From Acidimicrobiales bacterium (GTDB taxonomy: Bacteria; Actinomycetota; Acidimicrobiia; Acidimicrobiales; Iamiaceae), in assembly GCA_025463365.1 (NCBI GenBank), contig JAOBWM010000073.1:1-33650 (forward strand): a stretch of DNA of 33,650 nucleotides. The letters are read 5' to 3'. Positions 31,529 through 33,650 of the stretch are shown piece after piece; position 1 is the first letter of the stretch, and each line of letters opens with the position of its first letter. Made by a program: the position numbers and the translations under genes. The notes beneath the pieces are model-generated. The model was not told the origin of the DNA. It ran no database searches and saw nothing but the letters and a program-made list of their open reading frames with translations.

Positions 31529-32881
31529 ATGACGGGCGCGGGTGGGCCGGATTCGACGTCGCGCGCGGCGCGCTCGTCCGAGCACCACGTGCGGAGGCGC
31601 GTCGCCATCGGCACCGGCGTGCTGGTCGCGGTCGTAGCGGTGGCGGCCGCCGTCCTGGTGCCCAGCCGTGCCGGAGGGCCGGCGGAGCTGGCCGCGGGCA
31701 ACGGGACCTCGACGAGCCTCCGAACCGGCTCGAGCACCGAGGGGTCCACCGGGGCCTCCACCACGTCCCGCCCGGCCACGACCACCTCGACCACCTCGAC
31801 CACCTCGACGACCCCGGTCACGACGACGGCTCCGACCACTGGATCGCCTCTCGGCCCGCAACCCGCGTCGATCACCTTGCTGTTCGGTGGTGACCTGTTG
31901 CCGCACACGCCCCTCACCGCACAGGCTGCCCGCTACGGGCACGAGGTCAACGAGCGATTCGACTTCGACCCCATGCTCGCCCCGATGAAGTCCATCATCT
32001 CGGCGGCCGACGTCGCCATCTGCCACATGGAGACACCCGTGGCCCCCGACCAGGCGCACCTGAGCGGCTACCCCGCGTTCGGCGGCCCGGTGGAGCTGGT
32101 CGATGCGGCCAAGGCCGCGGGCTACGACGGCTGCTCCAACGCTTCCAACCACAGCCTCGATCGGGGCCGGGACGGGATCGCCGCCACCCTCGCCCGCTTC
32201 GACCAGGACGGCCTCCACCACGCCGGCACGGCCCGCACGGCGCAGGAGGCCTCCACGATCACGATGTACGACGTCCGCAACGTCCGAGTGGCCCACCTCA
32301 GCTACGCCTACGACTTCAACGGCTACAAGGTCCCGGCCGACGCACCCTGGTCGGTGAACAAGATCGACCCGTCCAGGATCAAGGCCGACGCCGCGAAGGC
32401 CAAGGCGCAGGGCGCCGACCTCGTCGTCGTCAGCGTGCACTGGGGCACGGAGTACGACTCCAACCCGAGCCCGTACCAGCGCGACATGGCCGCCCAGATC
32501 TTGACGTCGCCCGCCATCGACCTCGTGATCGGGTGCCACGCGCACGTCGTGCAGCCGATCGACCAGGTGGCGGGCCGGTTCGTGGTGTGGGGCATGGGCA
32601 ACCAGCTCGCCAACCAGGCCGCGGTCCCGCGCAGCGACGGGTTGACCGCGATCGCCACCGCGATCCGCGGCAAGGACGGCCGGTGGCGCATCGCCGGCGT
32701 GCAGGGTGTGCCGACGTGGATCGAGCCGGGCTCGTTCCGGGTGCTCCCCGTCGTCCGCACCCTCGCCGATCCCTCGACACCTGCGGCGCTCCGCGACCAG
32801 CTTCGAGCCAGCTACGACCGCAGCGCCCCGACCATCCTGCGCGACCACACCCCCGGCGTGACCGTGACCCCACGCCCCTGA
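31529..32881 (+). CDS. CapA-family (PGA_cap) membrane-anchored protein
   Basis: The 450-residue protein has one membrane helix at about residues 25-44 after a basic segment, then a Ser/Thr-rich linker (about 59-110) that includes three TTS repeats. The ectodomain has SITLLFGGDLLPHTPLT, CHMETPVAPD, SNASNHSLDRGRDG, LVVVSVHWGTEYDSNPS and IDLVIGCHAHVVQPI. These are the metallophosphatase-like signatures of the capsule-synthesis CapA family (PF09587). Originally linked to poly-gamma-glutamate capsules, most family members are of unknown activity, and no capBC genes are in the window. It would be outside the cytoplasm, held by the N-terminal helix. It converges with the polyprenyl synthase gene with a 43-bp gap. 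Confidence 0.88.
   Translation: MTGAGGPDSTSRAARSSEHHVRRRVAIGTGVLVAVVAVAAAVLVPSRAGGPAELAAGNGTSTSLRTGSSTEGSTGASTTSRPATTTSTTSTTSTTPVTTTAPTTGSPLGPQPASITLLFGGDLLPHTPLTAQAARYGHEVNERFDFDPMLAPMKSIISAADVAICHMETPVAPDQAHLSGYPAFGGPVELVDAAKAAGYDGCSNASNHSLDRGRDGIAATLARFDQDGLHHAGTARTAQEASTITMYDVRNVRVAHLSYAYDFNGYKVPADAPWSVNKIDPSRIKADAAKAKAQGADLVVVSVHWGTEYDSNPSPYQRDMAAQILTSPAIDLVIGCHAHVVQPIDQVAGRFVVWGMGNQLANQAAVPRSDGLTAIATAIRGKDGRWRIAGVQGVPTWIEPGSFRVLPVVRTLADPSTPAALRDQLRASYDRSAPTILRDHTPGVTVTPRP
31781..31807 (+). repeat. Three tandem 9-bp units coding Thr-Thr-Ser
   Basis: ACCACCTCG occurs three times in exact succession (31781, 31790, 31799), in frame within the CapA-family linker. The repeat number may vary between strains because slippage keeps the frame. 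Confidence 0.8.
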
Positions 32882-32924
32882 ATCCGGCGTCGGACGGCGG
32901 ACCCGCTGCCGCGGTCTGGGTCGG

Positions 32925-33650
32925 TCAGGCGGTTCGGGTGGGCATGGCTTCGACGAGGTGCCGCGCCGCTCCCCGAAGGGCCACGGCCGCGGGGCGGTCC
33001 TCGAAGGGCGCGAGGAGGTCGACCGCCTCGACGACGTAGGCACGCGCGACCTCGCGAGCCTCGTCGATGCCGTCGCTCTCGCGCACGAGGGTGCGGGCCC
33101 GCTCCCACGACTCGCCGTCGATGGGCGCGCCGAGGACCGCTCGCAGTTGGTCGCCCGACGACCCGGCCAGGGCCCGCAGGGTGGGGAGGTTGTACGCCCC
33201 CTCCTTCAGGTCGTGCCCGGCGGGCTTGCCGAGCTCCTCGTCGGTGGCGGTCACGTCGAGGATGTCGTCGACGATCTGGAAGGCCATGCCGTAGGCCCGC
33301 CCGAACGCGGTGAGCCGGTCGATGTCGGGCCGGTCGAGCCCGCCCGCGATCCCGCCGATGCGGCACGCGGTCGACAGCAGGGAAGCGGTCTTCCCCTCGA
33401 TCGCCCGGAGGTAGGCGTCCTCCGTGCGGGTGACCTGGTAGGCGTCGTCGAGCTCGAGCACCTCGCCCTCGCACAGCCGGCCGATGGTGGCGGCCAGCAG
33501 CCCGGCCACCTCGGTGCCGAGCGAGGCGGCGATCTCCGAGGCCTTGGCGAGCAGGAAGTCGCCCGAGAGGATCGCCCTGAGGTTGCCCCACCGGGCGTTC
33601 ACGCTCTCGATGCCACGGCGGGTCACGGCCTCGTCGATCACGTCGTCGTG
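32925..33650 (-). CDS. Polyprenyl diphosphate synthase (5' part cut by window edge)
   Basis: The frame is open to the window end and starts beyond it. The first visible residues, HDDVIDEAVTRRG, are the end of the first aspartate-rich motif (DDxxD) and its flank. GKTASLLSTACRIGG and FQIVDDILDVTATDEELGKP contain the second Asp-rich motif DDILD and the downstream Lys. The protein condenses allylic diphosphates with isopentenyl diphosphate; chain length (for menaquinone, or for polyprenyl carriers) cannot be read without the residues before the first motif, which are outside the window. The GTG that could serve as a start at 33641 would cut through the first motif and is rejected. Confidence 0.92.
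   Translation of the reverse strand, partial: HDDVIDEAVTRRGIESVNARWGNLRAILSGDFLLAKASEIAASLGTEVAGLLAATIGRLCEGEVLELDDAYQVTRTEDAYLRAIEGKTASLLSTACRIGGIAGGLDRPDIDRLTAFGRAYGMAFQIVDDILDVTATDEELGKPAGHDLKEGAYNLPTLRALAGSSGDQLRAVLGAPIDGESWERARTLVRESDGIDEAREVARAYVVEAVDLLAPFEDRPAAVALRGAARHLVEAMPTRTA

Noticed and set aside
31781-31815. Tandem 9-bp units as a possible CRISPR or regulatory repeat
   Set aside because: They have no spacers and are in frame within a Ser/Thr-rich protein linker.
33067-33641. GTG at 33641 as the start of the polyprenyl synthase
   Set aside because: The frame stays open to the window edge and the residues before it (HDD) belong to the first Asp-rich motif, so the gene continues outside.

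Overview
The window is about 33.6 kb of very GC-rich DNA (roughly 70% GC or more by eye) with dense, short-spaced genes and frequent GTG/TTG starts. Gene content points to an actinomycete: a SigH/SigR-type ECF sigma factor with a RsrA-type zinc anti-sigma factor, a DUF2342 metalloprotease, an F420-type luciferase-like oxidoreductase, an LAxTG-like surface anchor, and a tilS-hpt-fol-pan-coaX-lysS gene order that I know from mycobacteria (Rv3626c down to Rv3598c). The absence of ftsH and the other differences suggest a lineage outside the classical Actinomycetes, possibly Acidimicrobiia. That class assignment is inference.

Layout. 1-1123: end of a sulfotransferase gene overlapping an Asp/Asn beta-hydroxylase-type dioxygenase gene. 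1146-5414 (minus): a Tat-exported phosphoesterase with a C-terminal LALTG anchor, and a PAS-PAS-GAF-GGDEF-EAL protein. 5639-7759 (plus): ECF sigma factor, anti-sigma factor, a 45-residue membrane protein, and the DUF2342 metalloprotease. 7774-16992 (plus): the conserved cofactor island with tilS, hpt, a lipoprotein, folE, folP, a phosphatase-like protein lacking its catalytic cysteine, folB, folK, a DUF2520 protein, panC, panD and nadB. 17117-20939 (plus): a DUF2510/LURP-one-like protein, an AftB/ZomB-like GT-C glycosyltransferase and nadC. 20926-22548 (minus): a second multi-spanning GT-C-like protein. 22610-28885 (plus): coaX, lysS, then a string of coupled genes (epimerase-like, acyltransferase-like, lipoprotein serine hydrolase, alpha/beta hydrolase). 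28833-31483 (minus): histidine kinase, LLM oxidoreductase and NarL-type response regulator. 31529-32881 (plus): CapA-family protein. 32925-end (minus): polyprenyl diphosphate synthase cut by the window edge.

The central island makes tetrahydrofolate (folE, folP, folB, folK), pantothenate and CoA precursors (panC, panD, coaX, perhaps the DUF2520 protein) and NAD (nadB, nadC), alongside tRNA modification and charging (tilS, lysS) and purine salvage (hpt). nadA, panB and a classical panE are not in the window.

The less ordinary signals are these: a HCx5R phosphatase signature with Cys changed to Gly inside the folate operon; about a dozen [T/C]A-NNN-T hexamers 6-8 nt upstream of start codons that lack a Shine-Dalgarno, suggesting widespread leaderless transcription; a folB that seems to have only a CTG start; long inverted repeats on both sides of panC and downstream of nadB; an AftB-like arabinosyltransferase relative; and a coupled pair of enzyme-like proteins that both lack their family's catalytic residues. 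I see no tRNA or rRNA gene, CRISPR array, insertion sequence or prophage.
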